Part shown: piece after piece, positions 24,704 to 36,360 of the stretch
Layout of the letters: each line of letters starts with the position of its first letter
Position numbering within the stretch: the first letter of the stretch is position 1
Assembly: GCA_020310875.1 (NCBI GenBank)
Contig: CM035435.1
Span: 65,627,836 to 65,691,835, forward strand
DNA length: 64,000 nt
Reading direction: 5' to 3'
Origin: Ceratopteris richardii
Lineage: Eukaryota; Streptophyta; Polypodiopsida; Polypodiales; Pteridaceae
Translations under genes and position numbers: made by a program
The notes under the pieces: generated by a model
Told to the model about the DNA's origin: nothing
Seen by the model: only the letters and a program-made list of their open reading frames with translations
Database searches by the model: none

Positions 24704-25022
24704 TGTAAAAAACTGCTTGAATGATGTGTGTGACTCTCCTCCCATCCATATATACCCTCTTGTACTCTAAAAATAGCAATGATATACTCTAAGAATAGCA
24801 ATGATCTGGAGTAGTCTAGTGTGAACATGTGGCCATCATGCAACACTTATTCCCATTACTACCAAAGTACCTTAGGGTATCACTCGAGCTTGGGACCTTG
24901 GCTAACTGGCCCTTGTCCCTCACACACATGGATTGATCCCTGTGGATCAAACAGATTGATCCCTGTGGATCAGTGATCCTTGTGGATCAATGATCCCTGT
25001 GGATCACATGCACTGATCCCTG
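24704..25022 (-). repeat. Chromovirus 3' LTR
   Basis: Direct repeat of 29655-29973. The outer end TGTAAAAAAC is intact. The inner end lacks the last ~17 bp (TGTCAGACATTGATCCA on the minus strand) that the other LTR has. It contains four full copies of the hairpin word TGATCC-CTGT-GGATCA (24934, 24958, 24974, 24990) and a partial one. Confidence 0.9.
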
Positions 25023-25037
25023 TTCTCTCCCCCTTCT
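25023..25037 (-). promoter_or_regulatory. Chromovirus polypurine tract
   Basis: On the minus strand AGAAGGGGGAGAGAA lies directly before the 3' LTR. Confidence 0.8.
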
Positions 25038-25817
25038 AAAGACCATTGTCCTCAATGATCAATGAGGGAAAGTACTTTCGAACCAGAGCTTCTGATTCCC
25101 AAGTGAAGTCAGTAAGTGGTAATCCTCTCCAGGCTACTGAATACTCCTGGACGACACGATTCCTGAATCGCTTCTGTCTCTGATTTAGTATCCTATCTGG
25201 AGAATGATCTGTGCTTTTACTTTCTTGCAAAGAAACAATACCTTCTATTAGATTATCCTCTCTAGAAACATGAAACACTGGATGAAATCTGCAATCTAGA
25301 GGAAGATCTAATCGGTATGCAACTTCACCTAGCTTTTTAACTATCTTCCAAGGCCCACAAAAACCTTGGTGATAGCTTACTACACTTCCCTGTGGACAGT
25401 GAAGTAGATCTAGCTGGTACCTGAAGAAAGACTCTATCTCTTGCCTCTAAGGATCTAGGAGATCTTTTCCTATCAGTGTAATCTTTAGCCCTATCAGCTT
25501 CTTGCTGCATTTTGGCTTTGGCTATTTATAAATTTACTTGGACGTTTGCTAAGAACTCCAAAGCACTAGGACATTTTTGTGACATACCTATGGTACTGAG
25601 AGCATTGGGATTCATGCCATAGTTCATCTCAAAAGGAAATGCAACTAGTGCCAAATACTATCCCAATCTGTCTATCTCTCAAACATATATGCCCTCAATA
25701 TGTCCTCTAAAAACTGGTGACCCGCTTGGTCCTCTAAATCTGACATCCCTATCTGAAACTATGGATGTTGATAACCCATGCAATCTGAAGACATGCTGGA
25801 TAAACAACTCCGCTACA

Positions 25818-25975
25818 TGTGGATCAAATGGATTGATCCCTGTGGATCAAATAGACTGACCCCTGTGGATCAATGTCTGACACTCTAATCCCTGTGTAGA
25901 CTTTCTATCGTCTCCTACGTGGGGATGAATTGATCCCTATGGACCAAATTCATGATCCCTATGGATCATCAATCT
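25818..25975 (-). repeat. LTR-end fragment with GATCC hairpins inside integrase
   Basis: GGATCAAATAGACTGA and CAATGTCTGACAC match the inner part and end of the right LTR (29881-29975). TGATCCCTGTGGATCA-type hairpins occur at 25833, 25857, 25930 and 25954. It interrupts the integrase frame. Confidence 0.75.
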
Positions 25976-26235
25976 ATCTACCACAACTAGGATAGTATCC
26001 CACTTCCTTTGGGTCCGCGGTACCTGACTATGAAGTCCATGGATACACTGTCCCAGTTGTGATCTGGAATCTGTAAAGGATACAAAAGACTTGGAATCTT
26101 TATCCTTTCTTTCTTTGTTGACTTGACACATAAAGCTTGTGAAACATAAGTGTGGACATCTCTGGCTATCCAGGCCACCAAAATGTTCTTCTAACAAGCT
26201 GTATTGTCTTGTCAACACCTGGATGTCCTGAGCAA

Positions 26236-26330
26236 GTCACATCATAATTATCATGCATGACTTTTCTTCTCAAATCCCGAGAACACATCATAATTATCAT
26301 GCATGACTTTTCTTCTCAAATCCCGGGAAT
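26236..26330. repeat. 48-bp tandem duplication
   Basis: ACATCATAATTATCATGCAT plus GACTTTTCTTCTCAAATCCC is present twice in direct succession within the chromovirus. Confidence 0.9.
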
Positions 26331-27440
26331 CTAGTGTGCAAACCTTTCCTTTCCGTCGAACTATTTCATTCTCCTATGAGAAAGTGGAATATGGAATGGA
26401 TTTGTTCGCTCTGCTAGGGGAAGAAACAGATGAAACGATCCCATCTCCTATAATAGAGTCATCATTGATGGCTCAAATGTGGATCTTCCACCTGTGCTTC
26501 CTTTATCTCTTGAAGCAATTAGCTTTCTAGAACTGTAAAGCTCATTTGATACATTATCCATGATAATGCATCAACAACTATATTCTCTTTGCTCTTCTAT
26601 ACAAGATTTCCATGTGAAACTCCTATATGAGCTAAGCCCAACGAGCCTGACTGCCTCGAAGATCTGACTGACTAGAAAAAATACTCAATGTAAGGTGATC
26701 TGTGTATACCTTAAAGTCTATACCATAAAGATAGTGTCTCTAGACTTTTAGTGCATACACCACCACATACAACTCCTGTTCATGCACTGACCTGCCATCT
26801 TGCTCAAAACTCTCCCTATGGCTTATGCCACTAGCATCTGTCTCTAACTCAAATGGTTTCAGTGGATCGACCACTTTGAGTATAGGAGTGTCTGAAACAA
26901 CTTGTTTCAGAGTATCAAAACTATCTTGCTACTCTTGCTTCCATGCAAAGAAACCTTGCCTTGAAGCAAGTTCGTCATAGGTACTGCTATCGATGAATAA
27001 AAAGGGATGAATTTTCGATCAAAACCAGAATGTCCCAGAAATTATCATAACTGCCTGTCATCCTGAGAAGTAGGCCAAACTAATATAACTGAAATCTTCT
27101 TGGGATCCATTTGAATCCCATCAGTAGATACTCTATCCTCGAAAGAAACAACTGAGTCTTCTCTAGATTAACCGAGTCTTATCATGATCTCTCACTCTAA
27201 TCCGATGGTAGCCACTTATAAAATCTATCTTACTAAATACAATGGCTCCACCTAGAGTCTCTAAAAGATCATTAATCCTAGGCATATGATATCAATGTCT
27301 GGTAGTAATCTTATTGAGTGCTCGGTAGTCAACGCACATGCTATAAGATCCATCTTTCTTCTTCACTAGAAGAACTGATGCTATAAAGGGTGAATAGCTC
27401 GGTCTAATCAACCCTTTTCTGTAATTTTTTCAAGGACAAC

Positions 27441-29640
27441 TCTTAGAATTCTGCTCACTTTCTCTAAAGTGCTGAAGCATTCCAACTAGAGTCTTCATGA
27501 CTATATGAATTCATCATACTACACGATGAATGCATAAACTATAGAAAGTAAATAAACTAACAATCAATTTTAAGCAACTTGGTAGCATTTACTAATCACG
27601 TCTCTTGGAGATCGTTCTCCACGGATCAGTAATCACCTCCCCTCATGCTCAAACTTGATCACTTTACTTGGCCACTATTTATGATATGACTATAAATAGA
27701 GACATCAAACTTGCTGCTCAACTTGTCTTCCATTTGGAACTCACTTTCTTACGTATAGACCTTGCATTGTTGTATAATCACTCCCTATTGGAGATAACCT
27801 TACCTTGTCTAATAAATGCAAACCATGCCTTGCTATATAACCTTGTCACGCTCCCTGCTAGGATAGCCTTGTGTTATTTACTCTTTGCAAACCTTGTCTT
27901 TCTACATATCTTGGCCACTCTTGAATATCTGACCCACATACTTGCCTTGCTTGTCCGCTACAAATCTTGTCTTTCTGTATATCTTGGTCATTCGAGAGTT
28001 CTTGGTCCATAGACTTGTATTGATTTTTTTCCAAATAGTGATATCTACTAGATATCCACAAAGCTTCTACTTTTCTTTGATCAGAATGATACTAATCATT
28101 CATCTTGATCATTATATAGTTTGAATATTCTATGTATATTCAAAAAAAATAAGTGGCGGCGGAAAAAAATAATTACAAGCCTTTGCTCAGTGAAACATGA
28201 AGAAATAAGAAACTTTTAGTATGACTTGAATGCTTGGATGCATATGCATACTAAATTTCTAAAAATTTCGGTAGCATAATGATGCAATTTTGAAAATCGA
28301 AAAAATTACAAGCAATTTCCGTGATAATGATGTCGGCAGGCACAATCTATCTACAAATAGATCGAAAGGGGATTACACACCCTGATACATTTCGCAATGT
28401 CGACAGGCATAATATAAATACAAGTAGACCGACGGGGATACACACACTGATAATTTTTTTCTCCTCGCTAACCTGCAAGAAAAATACTTACCTTTCCCTG
28501 CAAGAAGAATACATGCACCGCACAATACGAACTCGCATCTAAACTACGCGTATAGTTTAGGTGCTATGCAAAATTGTGTGTGCTATATGCAATTTGATGC
28601 AAAAAGAGAGCAACAATGCATATAAATTGACAAAAGACTCATCTAGAGGTTCAAAAAGTAATTTGCAAGTGTATGTAGGTGCCGAAGATGGTCCATCCTT
28701 GGTCAAAATAGCGTGCCAATACTCCGTCCAGAGTTGACGCTTCCAAACAATGCTTAAAAGAGAGTCGTTGAAGAGGTATGGAAAACTTCAAACTCTAAAA
28801 ATAAGAGAACCTAAAACCAAAAGGGGTCTTGCAACCATTCTTTGCAAAGAACTTTAAAAGGGATTTCCATAGCAACAAAAATCTCAAGATTTGAAGAAGG
28901 TATTTGCAAGATATGGCTAATTATGTGGGCTAAATTGGCTAAGTAATAACCCTTGGCTATGGCTTTCCCAAAAAAACTAAAAACGAAATCGGCGTTGATT
29001 GTCTTCTGTAGCATCTCCTTGAGTCTAAGAAATAGTGGTATTATCCCACATATCTTTGTTAAACAATGAGAAAGTACATATGGACTCGGGCTTCTCGCTT
29101 CTCACCAAAAACAAAACTATACAGAGCGCTCTCTATGGCCTCTGCCTGCTGAAAAGCTGCGCGGAAGTCTCCGGAGAAAGCAATGCCCTGGAGTTAGACG
29201 GATGTGCGCGCGTGGTTCATTTATCCCATATATGCTATTATGGCAACACTAAGCTACGAGTGAACCGTTGTCTTCACGTTCAACACGAAGAATTCGTAGC
29301 CGAGTGAGCTCTTTGTCGTCATCTCACCTATGCACTCAAACGTAATCAGCATCGGAAAATCCGAAACTAGATGCACCAATCTCTTCACGAAAAGAATCTT
29401 CTCTGGCGGGAAGGCCCAGAAACAAGAATCTTCTCTAGCAGGAAGGCACAGAAACAATCTCATCCATGACACTTTTGCGTCGGCGCGAATCCGACGCTCG
29501 CACTGCAGGAGGCTCGAAATTCATGCTCAACGTTCGACGGATGAAGAAGAAACGCACGCCCTTCGAGGAAGACAATAACGGCCCCGAAATCTCAAAAAAA
29601 CAATCAGACAAAAAAAAAAAAACTCCCAAGAACGTTTGTT
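27441..29640 (-). other. Chromovirus 5' region (gag/leader), not recognisable
   Basis: Between the primer-binding site and the RT start. A G/C-richer segment at 28990-29620 includes a minus-strand start at about 29520 (MNFEPPAVRASDSRRRKSV) that could be the original gag start. I could not recognise a capsid, a zinc knuckle or a protease. A repeated motif TGTCGGCAGGCACAATC / TGTCGACAGGCATAATA occurs at 28330 and 28399. Confidence 0.4.
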
Positions 29641-29654
29641 GCTTTGATACTAAT
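29641..29654 (-). promoter_or_regulatory. Chromovirus primer-binding site
   Basis: On the minus strand ATTAGTATCAAAGC follows the 5' LTR CA end. It resembles the tRNA-iMet complement TGGTATCAGAGC. Confidence 0.75.
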
Positions 29655-29973
29655 TGTAAGAAATTGCTTGAATGATGTGTGTGACTCTCCTCCCATTCAT
29701 ATATACCCTCTTGTACTCTAAAAATAGCAATGATATACTCTAAGAATAGCAATGATCTGGAATAGTATAGTGTGAATATGTGGCCATCATGCTACACTTA
29801 TTCCCATTACTACCAAAGTACCTTAGGGTATCCCCCGAGCTTGGGACCTTGGCTAGCTAGCCCTTGTCCCTCACATACATGGATTGATCCCTGTGGATCA
29901 AATAGACTGATCCGTGTGGATCAATGATCCTTGCGGATCACATGCACTGATCCCTGTGGATCAATGTCTGACA
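29655..29973 (-). repeat. Chromovirus 5' LTR
   Basis: 319 bp with TG...CA ends (TGTAAGAAATTGC on the left, GTCTGACA on the right). Hairpin words TGATCC-N4-GGATCA at 29885, 29908, 29925 and 29948. Followed by the right target-site duplication CAAGT at 29974-29978. Confidence 0.92.
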
Positions 29974-31063
29974 CAAGTGTTGTATTGCATGAACCTGAGA
30001 TTTATGCGGCATCTTGAGGCATCCATTACAGTTGCTGTAGCACTTGCAACATTTTCACAAAATAAAAGAATGTCACATGAGAAAATTAATCCCTCAACAT
30101 GTGGAAATAAACATAAAGTGCCAAAGCATTGGCTTGAAGAAAATATAACCTGAGATCCTCCGCAAATATTAATGGGAAAATCACGTAAGTTAGTGGGTTT
30201 TCCATTGTCTAGTACACATGATTGGTGTAAGGAAGAGAAAAGAAGAACCTTGTGACATTCTGAGAACTTTGATTCAGTAATGGAATTCGTAAAAGAGTAA
30301 ATTATCCCAAAATTCATTCCTTGAAAAAAATCTTGGTATTAATTCTGCAAAATCTTGGTAACATTCAATTAATATCTTGGTATTAATCCCGTATAATTCT
30401 GAAAAATCTTGGTAACATTCAATTAATATCTCTTGTAAATGCAAGCATTGCATGTTATTAAACAGAAGCATTCAAGCTAACACCGAAGATAATAAACTGT
30501 TCTGTTGAACATGACTAGTCCAACCATGCTTGTTAACAACTTTTTGAAAATCCCATTAGCCTGGCAGAATATAACCTATGTTCACATGTTCTAAGCACTA
30601 CTTAATTTCAAAATATTATCTGGATACAAACAAAATAAACTTCTCGTGTACTCATTGCTTATTTCCCCATAAAATTTACAAAACCCAAACATATCCCATC
30701 ACCTAAAGATACCGATGTTAGTCTAGATAGAAACAAAACACCATTGAAACATCATAAAAATTTTAATTAAATGAAATCATATTTCATACAAATTATAGCT
30801 CAGATTCCAAATTTGTGATTCATTGTATTCAGTTCTCTGATTCTATAATGCACACTCGTAAGCCCAATCCATTTACATGCAAGAACGCTGAGCCAAAACT
30901 TTGATTAAATCAACATATAAGCAACAAGGACATACGTGAAATTATTTTAGTTGACAATAATCTGATAACAAGCCACACCTGACATTGACTATATGGACAG
31001 AATATCTTCGGAGAAACACTATAAACATCAAATTTTAAAATCCCTATCAAACATCATCTGTTA
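29974..31063. repeat. 2.6 kb tandem duplication, copy 2, right part
   Basis: Collinear with 22050-23215 of copy 1 (shared CATTACAGTTG, CCTCAACATGTGGAAAT, AAGCCCAATCCATTTACATG and so on) after removal of the chromovirus. Small differences include an extra tandem CTTGGTATTAAT motif at 30330-30400 and a missing segment near 30590. Confidence 0.88.
30150..30208 (-). other. Candidate exon conserved in both duplication copies
   Basis: On the minus strand, an AG acceptor (GTACTAG) is followed by an open 59-nt stretch encoding NGKPTNLRDFPINICGGSQ and then a GT. The paralogous site near 22261-22320 is also open (NGKLTNLHDFPIHICGGSQ). I do not recognise the protein. It may be chance. Confidence 0.25.
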
Positions 31064-31211
31064 AAAGCCCTTTCAAACATCATCTTTGCACTACAGTTGA
31101 TATTTTGAAGCAACCTCAATTCATTCAAACAAAAGAGAAGTAATTTCTTTTTATGATTAATCCTAATAATATTTTTATTCTATGAAGGGTTTAAGCTTCG
31201 AGTTCTTGTCA

Positions 31212-31283
<72 letters not shown>

Positions 31284-31760
31284 GCGCACGTGTGTGTGTG
31301 GAGGGGGGAAGGGTGAAATTGAGATAATGATAGGATATATTTCATCAGGTACTCCAGTGATCACTCCGAAACTTCACTGACCACAAATGTGTCTATCCAT
31401 ATTGTATTCAACTACATATCAACCATGCACTGAACTTGACAACATTTATTTAATAAAAGTATGCCATTTCACAAGAGTCATGAGCTCTAAACATTTACAA
31501 CAAAAATGGCTTTTTGCCAAAAATGATAATAACCGTTTAGTGAGCCAAACATAGTAATCCATAAGGATGCCCAAATGGATTGAGATCTTCATGACATTAT
31601 ATTTTGTGGACAAGACTTCAATTAGCACAGAACAGCTTGCACAAACTAATTCATGGAGTAGGTCCTACAAAGTGCTCTGCAAATCTCAAACCTTTATGTA
31701 TTGTTGGTAGTTTCAGAAAATCTGAATCACAATGAGTCTTTCACCTCTAGAAACCTGACG
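31064..31760. other. Gap between duplication and PME-1 3' end, with (GT)n
   Basis: Holds a (GT)n microsatellite at 31212-31301 followed by GGAGGGGGGAAGGG. The rest probably includes the PME-1 3' untranslated region (minus strand). No poly-A signal was assigned with confidence. Confidence 0.6.
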
Positions 31761-32617
31761 TTACTCTTGAGGTCGCAATTGTGCAGCCCGTAGGACAGCT
31801 GGAATCTATTTGTATCAAGAAATTGTTAAGCATGTTTGTTTTATCTCAGCTAATCATTTTAATATGCAAAGAAGGCACAAAATTTCACCTTTACCCCTGA
31901 TGCTGTAATACAGTTTCGTTCTATGAAATTGAGTACAATCTTTGCAAGCTCATCAGGGACATCTTCCTATACAAGAAGAATATTAGGTGAGGGTAATGAA
32001 AATGCATATAACTGAGTACATATCAAAATCAGAATTAAATGACCTGAATAGCATGCCCAGTATTCCTTAAAACAACCATCTGGAATTTCCCCTGCATTTG
32101 TCCAATGGTCAATGCCCTGAAATGCACCAATGCTGAGTTCATATGAGATCCAAGTATCAAAAGTTTAAACCATTTTAAGAGATCAAAAGAGTAGATCTTC
32201 ACCTATCTAGTCTTTCAGTCCCAGCTAATATTAGAATCTTTGGTACAGGAGATGATAGAAATAAATCTGACAGCCCTTTATACCTGGTGAGTCGCTTAAG
32301 TTGTGAGTCTCTTCCAGGGTCAAGTGTAAAACATAAATTTTGTGTTAAAGATAATCCAAAGTATGTGACTTACCATCCTTGCCAGTGAGTTTCCGTTTTT
32401 TCCAATGGTGTAAGCCATGTATAACTACATCACATTGCTACAACTCAGCAATCTTCAGAGGTTAATGGTGACGTTAAAGATGGCTAATAACAAAAAATAG
32501 GGTTAAATAATTATTGTCTTACCACTGTTTCTGTTCATTATATTTAAGAGTCGAAGCAACAGATACACGTGCAGAATCAATATTTCTCAAAGAGCCTCCT
32601 TTCACACTCCATTCAAT
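31761..32617 (-). CDS. PME1: Protein phosphatase methylesterase 1, C-terminal exons
   Basis: Six exons on the minus strand, read from high to low coordinate, all with AG/GT borders and matching phases: 32617-32523 (IEWSVKGGSLRNIDSARVSV), 32424-32374 (YTWLTPLEKTETHWQGW), 32283-32203 (GLSDLFLSSPVPKILILAGT), 32116-32044 (TIGQMQGKFQMVVLRNTGHA), 31966-31895 (EDVPDELAKIVLNFIERN) and a probable last exon 31805-31761 (IPAVLRAAQLRPQE, stop TAA). If the final donor is not used, the frame stops at 31859 instead. The family is an alpha/beta hydrolase that removes the methyl ester from the C-terminal Leu of the PP2A catalytic subunit. The catalytic His lies in TGHA. These features are typical of plant PME-1. 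Joins to the exons at 38949-39566 across a 6.3 kb intron. Confidence 0.93.
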
Positions 32618-34800
32618 CTGGAAAATATCTCAGAGGTTACATTCAGTCCTTCAGAATAATTAGAGAAATACTCGTGTGCATGTGTTTATAAATTCATTTG
32701 CGCACACATATAGTATAAAAATTGATAGATTTAGACTTCACTATGATAACTCTATACAATTATTGATAGATTGATTAATTATCTGGACTGGTTCAATAAA
32801 TATGCAATTGTCCACTGGAAGCCAAGATACAAGCATTGTTACTGTTGAATGACAATCATGAAAAATCATGGTATGGATTTCAATACTTTCCTACCGATAT
32901 AATAAGGGCATAGGCCAAGGGTTTTTCCTTGGCTACTAGCTAGTGCAAAAACGAGTACAATGTATATATAACAAGCATACTATGACAAGGAGATTTAAAT
33001 CGTGAGATTGAAATCGAGATTTTAATTGTTTAAATTGTTTGGATTGTTCCAACCCAAAGTAAGAATCGATGTTTCTATCCCTTTGAAGAGATTTTACTTT
33101 TACAAGACATAGATGTAGATATTTCACATATATACATGACATACAGTAATACATACAACATTATAAAATCAAGATATAAACCTTTGCATAGTATCTACAT
33201 AAAATGGTCAACACACAAGCATGAAAAATGCACATATCACAAGGCTACCCTGAGTATATATAATTTTAAAAAAAAATCGTAATAAAAATTGTTGATAGCA
33301 AAGAATCCTGATTTGGCCGCACTATGATAACAAGCATTAAGTAAAACGGCACCCTAGAAAAGATCCAGGGGAGAGGCAAATGAACTCACTGTCCTGCTTT
33401 GACTACCCAAAAAATGTCCTATCACTGTAGCCAGGGGAGAATTCTGCAGAACTATGAACCCTCCCTCCTTCCCTCCCTCCCTCCCTCCCTCTCTCTCTCT
33501 CTCTCTCTCTCTTTCTCGGGAGCACATCTTTGACAAACATCATATACTTTGGCATAATGGCTGGAATATGAGAACAAATAAAACCACCAAAGTCCACTTT
33601 GTAAGATCCTATGTTTCATTGTGTTTTGAATAATGACAATTAGTAGATTGTCCATGAGCTCCCTTTTCACATCACTTCTACTTCATACATAAAAAACAAA
33701 GCTCCAATATACTCCATCGGATCCTATTGGATATAGTATGCCCTTCATTATGAATTTATGATGAATTGTTTGCTTCTGAAAAATACGCATTCTTATTCCA
33801 ATGGTGAATTGTCTCTTTCTCAAAAGTACCAAGCATGGTTCCAATGGCGAAAGACAACAAGAGCATGTACCTTTTAAGAGTGTGTTGTCTAGGAGTCCAT
33901 CCTCAATGTTGATATGATGAGGGATGATTGCCAACGTGGAAGAGTGTGTTGTCTAGGAGTCCAGACTCCATCCTCAATGTCAACAGTAGGGACTTGCTCT
34001 TGAACATGCAACAAATGGCCTAGCAAAGCATGCTCTTTGCTTGGCCATCACACTAGCTCGAAGTTGAACTCTTGGAACAATAAGAGCCATCTCTATACCC
34101 TCCCATTGATGTTGGGTTAACTAGCAAGTAATTGATTGATTGATGATAAAATAAAACCCTTCGTGCATGGCATGCAATGATCAAATGACTATATCCATAA
34201 TCATTCCACCATTCCAAACACATCAGAGTGACCTTCAAATCGATGGCAATATTGAATGCATAACTCGATCCAAAATTTCCCATATATCAAGTAAACTGAC
34301 GCTCAAATGAAAATTGATTGTTGACACCGATTATATACTCCATGTATTGGTCTTTAAGTAAGGAAGGGCTTTTAAAGAACGGATGTAGCAACATGGCAAA
34401 TCCATAGATGGAACCTGTAAAAAAAACTTCCATCATCTTCCTTCCTACTTTACATAAAAAATAGACATTTAATATTGATTTTCTAAAACATTAAACAATA
34501 ATCATAAATACAAGAATTGAAAGTGTCAAACAAAATACCTAGAAGATGATAAAGTGATTATTGCATGAATGACCCATTGCATATGCATGTATAAATGATA
34601 TGCAAGGCCAAGTGTGGACGCTTCTTGGTCCACAATTCTCAACAATAGATCTTTATACTTATGCATTAGGATTATGTTGGATAGTTCATTTTCCCAAACT
34701 TCTCATCAAAGATCTTATGTTACACATTAAATAGCTTCCCTTTGACCTTTGTGCATCTAGGTCCATCCACAATCCACAACAATCATGTGCAATGCATCCA
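32618..34800. other. PME-1 long intron, 3' part
   Basis: AT-rich intron DNA. Holds a CCCTCC/CT run (33462-33516) and a partial duplication of AGAGTGTGTTGTCTAGGAGT (33879 and 33942). No transposon protein recognised. Confidence 0.6.
33462..33516. repeat. (CCCT)n/(CT)n microsatellite
   Basis: CCTCCCTCC units passing into CT repeats inside the PME-1 intron. No LINE end adjoins this tract. Confidence 0.95.
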
Positions 34801-34849
34801 TGACTATTGCAATCTATTGAACACCAAGTAAATATATCTGATTTGACCA

Positions 34850-35530
34850 CCACCTATACTTGGGACCCACAAGAAAGGACTTGTAACTTCCTAAACAATG
34901 AACACCCACTATGTGGAGTGGCAACCACCCAAGACCACCACTAGTACTATCACTGTAATTGCCCATGTCCACATCACCACCCATCTCTTTACCAAGCCGG
35001 CTTAGGCTGGACAGGGAGTGCCCAAATATCTAGCTCCCTATCCAAGCCAAAGAATTATAAGGAGGTGTACAATCAAGTTAAAGATACATGTACACATACA
35101 CTAAGAAGCACTTATACTCGTGTCAAGCACCTTCTCTACACTAGTCTCCCCTTGGCAAGAGACTCTTTCCAGTCAAAAAAGTCCCTACTAGTTGGTCCTC
35201 ATGAAGAGGGCAGCCTTGATCTCTTGGGTGGTCTCGAGGATTATTGGTTATCCACCTCAGCCGGGAGTATATTCATCCTAAAAGGAAATACATTGTTCTC
35301 TCTACAGAATTGCATTTCTCTTGCCTAATTCCTTTTTAGTATATATATAAGTGAGTTATGTGTGCATGTGAAATCTAAGTGTAATTCTTATCTATACGAG
35401 TAACTTTGATGTGTATTATATCAGTTATTAAATATCTAGGAAATGTACATATTGCACTCCCCAAAGAACACCAACACATCATCAGTCTATAGGTGAAATT
35501 TGGAATGCCCAATGGGACTCGGTTCCTAGA
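34850..35530 (+). repeat. Candidate LTR of a Ty3-like element in the PME-1 intron
   Basis: A possible TATA box (AATTATAAGGAGG, 35052) is followed by a leader-like segment and the words CATATTGCACTCCCCAAAGA and TCTATAGGTGAAATTTGGAA. A similar order (TATAAAAGG, then TGTATTGCTCTCCAACCCCT and TCTATAAGTGAAATTTTAGC) is found at 40697-41170. Exact LTR ends and a second copy beside it could not be fixed. Confidence 0.35.
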
Positions 35531-36360
35531 TAGTTACATGAATTGGGCACTTACCCAACCTTTGTACTATGTCTAATTGGGGCACTTTCTCAATTCTTTA
35601 ATTTTGCCTATTTTAGTATTTTGGCACTTGCCAAGTCTTAAATTGTATCCATTGGGATACTTGCCAATTTTTGCGACCTTGTCGATTTTGACACCTTCCC
35701 ATCCCTTTACTATCACTTTCAAATTTTTGTGACTTTGTCCATTTTGATACCTTCCTATTCCTATATTCTCTCCATTTGGGAACTTGTCAATCTTTGTTAG
35801 TCTTTGCATTTTGATACCTTCCCATCCCTATACCCTCTTCATTTTGTCACTTGCCTATGTTACTTCATGAGATTCACCCGTCCATTTCGGGCACTTAACA
35901 GTTTTTGAGAGTTGTCCAATTCAGCACTCGCCGAGTCTCTAACACCTATTCTATTCATTTCAACACCTATCATTTTTTGGCACCTCCCTAAATTTGGCAT
36001 TTTCCCATCCCAAACTTCCAAACTTGTGGCACACTACAAAGCACCACCAACTGGGTACTCATCCAACTTCAGCACATGTCCTTAAGTGATGCCAGCCGAG
36101 CTTTGGCGTCGGTCCAGCTAAAACTCATACTCTTAACAATTTGTGAAGCTTGCACCATGGTCCATGACCCATACTAGGCACCAAAAGGAAAGTCGTTTGA
36201 GCCCACACAAGACCCCTACCAAGAGCTACCAAAGATGGCAAGCTACGCACTATTGCACACCTCCCCATCCACCCTTGAAAGCTTGCCGCCAAATGGTGCA
36301 GCCAATATGATGAAAACCACTTCTCGACGTGGGAAGGGCTGAAGCCTGAGTTTATAAACA
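35531..36360. other. Leader-like low-complexity region
   Basis: Irregular repeats of the type TTTTG.CACTTGCC / CATTTTGATACCTTCCCATC at 35575-35880. Probably the untranslated leader of the Ty3-like element that follows. No ORF. Confidence 0.4.

Larger units (their letters stand above)
25036..27440 (-). pseudogene. Ty3 chromovirus pol: RT-RNase H-integrase-chromodomain, broken
   Basis: Minus strand, 5' to 3': RT start about 27410-27190 ([47 protein letters not shown]); the YLDD palm block is deleted near 27185; RT connection and RNase H to about 26540 (FELETDASGISH, YTDHLTLSIF); integrase zinc region 26220-26110 (HPG-VDKTIQLVRRTFWWPG in alternate frames); core with WDTILVVVDRL near 25990; LHGLSTSIVSDRDVRF near 25780; the block with the third catalytic residue (normally YHPQTDGQTER) is deleted near 25690; GPY/F-like C-terminus 25500-25290; chromodomain 25278-25036 (EYSVAWRGLPLTDFTWESE, LVRKYFPSL, EDN). 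The chromodomain places it among plant chromoviruses. Between VVVDRL and the rest lies an LTR-like hairpin fragment (25818-25975). It is not functional. Confidence 0.9.
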
